A stretch of 5,829 nucleotides of DNA. Source: CAZOOR01 sp964581505 (lineage in GTDB: Bacteria; Bacteroidota; Ignavibacteria; Kapaibacteriales; UBA2268). The stretch is from contig CAZOOR010000100.1 of NCBI GenBank assembly GCA_964581505.1, forward strand, positions 1 through 5,829, read 5' to 3'. The stretch's first letter is position 1; the number at the start of each line of letters is the position of its first letter. Position numbers and translations under genes: made by a program. Shown piece by piece: positions 5,795 through 5,829 of this stretch. The notes under the pieces were generated by a model. That model had not been told where the DNA came from and ran no database searches. It saw only the letters and a list, made by a program, of their open reading frames with translations.

Positions 5795-5829
5795 ACAGGG
5801 GCTATCCCGAAAGATAGCCCCTGTATTTT
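5795..5829 (+). terminator. Intrinsic terminator of the hydrogenase operon
   Basis: ACAGGGGCTATC (5795-5806) pairs perfectly with GATAGCCCCTGT (5813-5824): a 12-bp stem with a six-base CCGAAA loop, followed by ATTTT to the window end. It starts 8 bases after the hydA stop, so hydA is the last gene of the operon. The T-tract may continue beyond the window. Confidence 0.92.

Overview
This window comes from a low-GC bacterium with an anaerobic, fermentative lifestyle. An NAD-linked [FeFe] hydrogenase operon fills its right two thirds. The tRNA at the left edge has no encoded CCA tail (it ends ...CCCACA). Together with the AT-rich spacers and codon choice, this makes the Bacteroidota/Chlorobiota-like (FCB) group my best guess, but the sequence gives no decisive taxonomic marker and the assignment is tentative.

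Layout, left to right. (1) Positions 1-48 are the 3' two thirds of a tRNA with anticodon CAT, most likely the lysidine-type tRNA-Ile2. A perfect AT-rich hairpin follows at 50-91 and can terminate transcription from both sides. (2) Two minus-strand genes read toward that hairpin and look like a small operon: a stand-alone archaeal-type threonyl-tRNA editing domain protein (start at 1546), then 38 bases later an endonuclease/exonuclease/phosphatase-family protein (1097 to 123). (3) A divergent AT-rich intergenic region of about 300 bases spans 1556-1859. (4) A tight plus-strand operon follows: a single-domain response regulator (1860-2237), a NuoE-like [2Fe-2S] subunit (2240-2713), a NuoF-like FMN/NADH subunit (2722-3891) and the catalytic [FeFe] hydrogenase (3907-5787). 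It is closed by a strong GC-rich terminator hairpin (5795-5829). Gaps between cistrons are 2, 8 and 15 bases.

How they work together. The three hydrogenase subunits should form a cytoplasmic HydABC-type complex. Electrons would pass between NADH at the FMN of the NuoF-like subunit, the [2Fe-2S] of the NuoE-like subunit, the Fe-S chain of HydA and the H-cluster, where protons are reduced to H2 (or the reverse). The NuoF-like subunit is the short form, without the extra N-terminal [2Fe-2S] and C-terminal ferredoxin domains of classical electron-bifurcating HydB, and HydA has no extra C-terminal [2Fe-2S] domain. I infer a simple NADH-dependent enzyme more readily than a ferredoxin/NADH bifurcating one. 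No H-cluster maturation genes (hydE, hydF, hydG) are in the window, so they must lie elsewhere.

The points most worth a second look are the response regulator built into the hydrogenase operon, the stand-alone tRNA-Thr editing domain that seems to have lost residues used in catalysis, the short subunit architecture, and a Cys-to-Ser variant in the first H-cluster motif. I found no evidence of a wholly new system, CRISPR array or mobile element.
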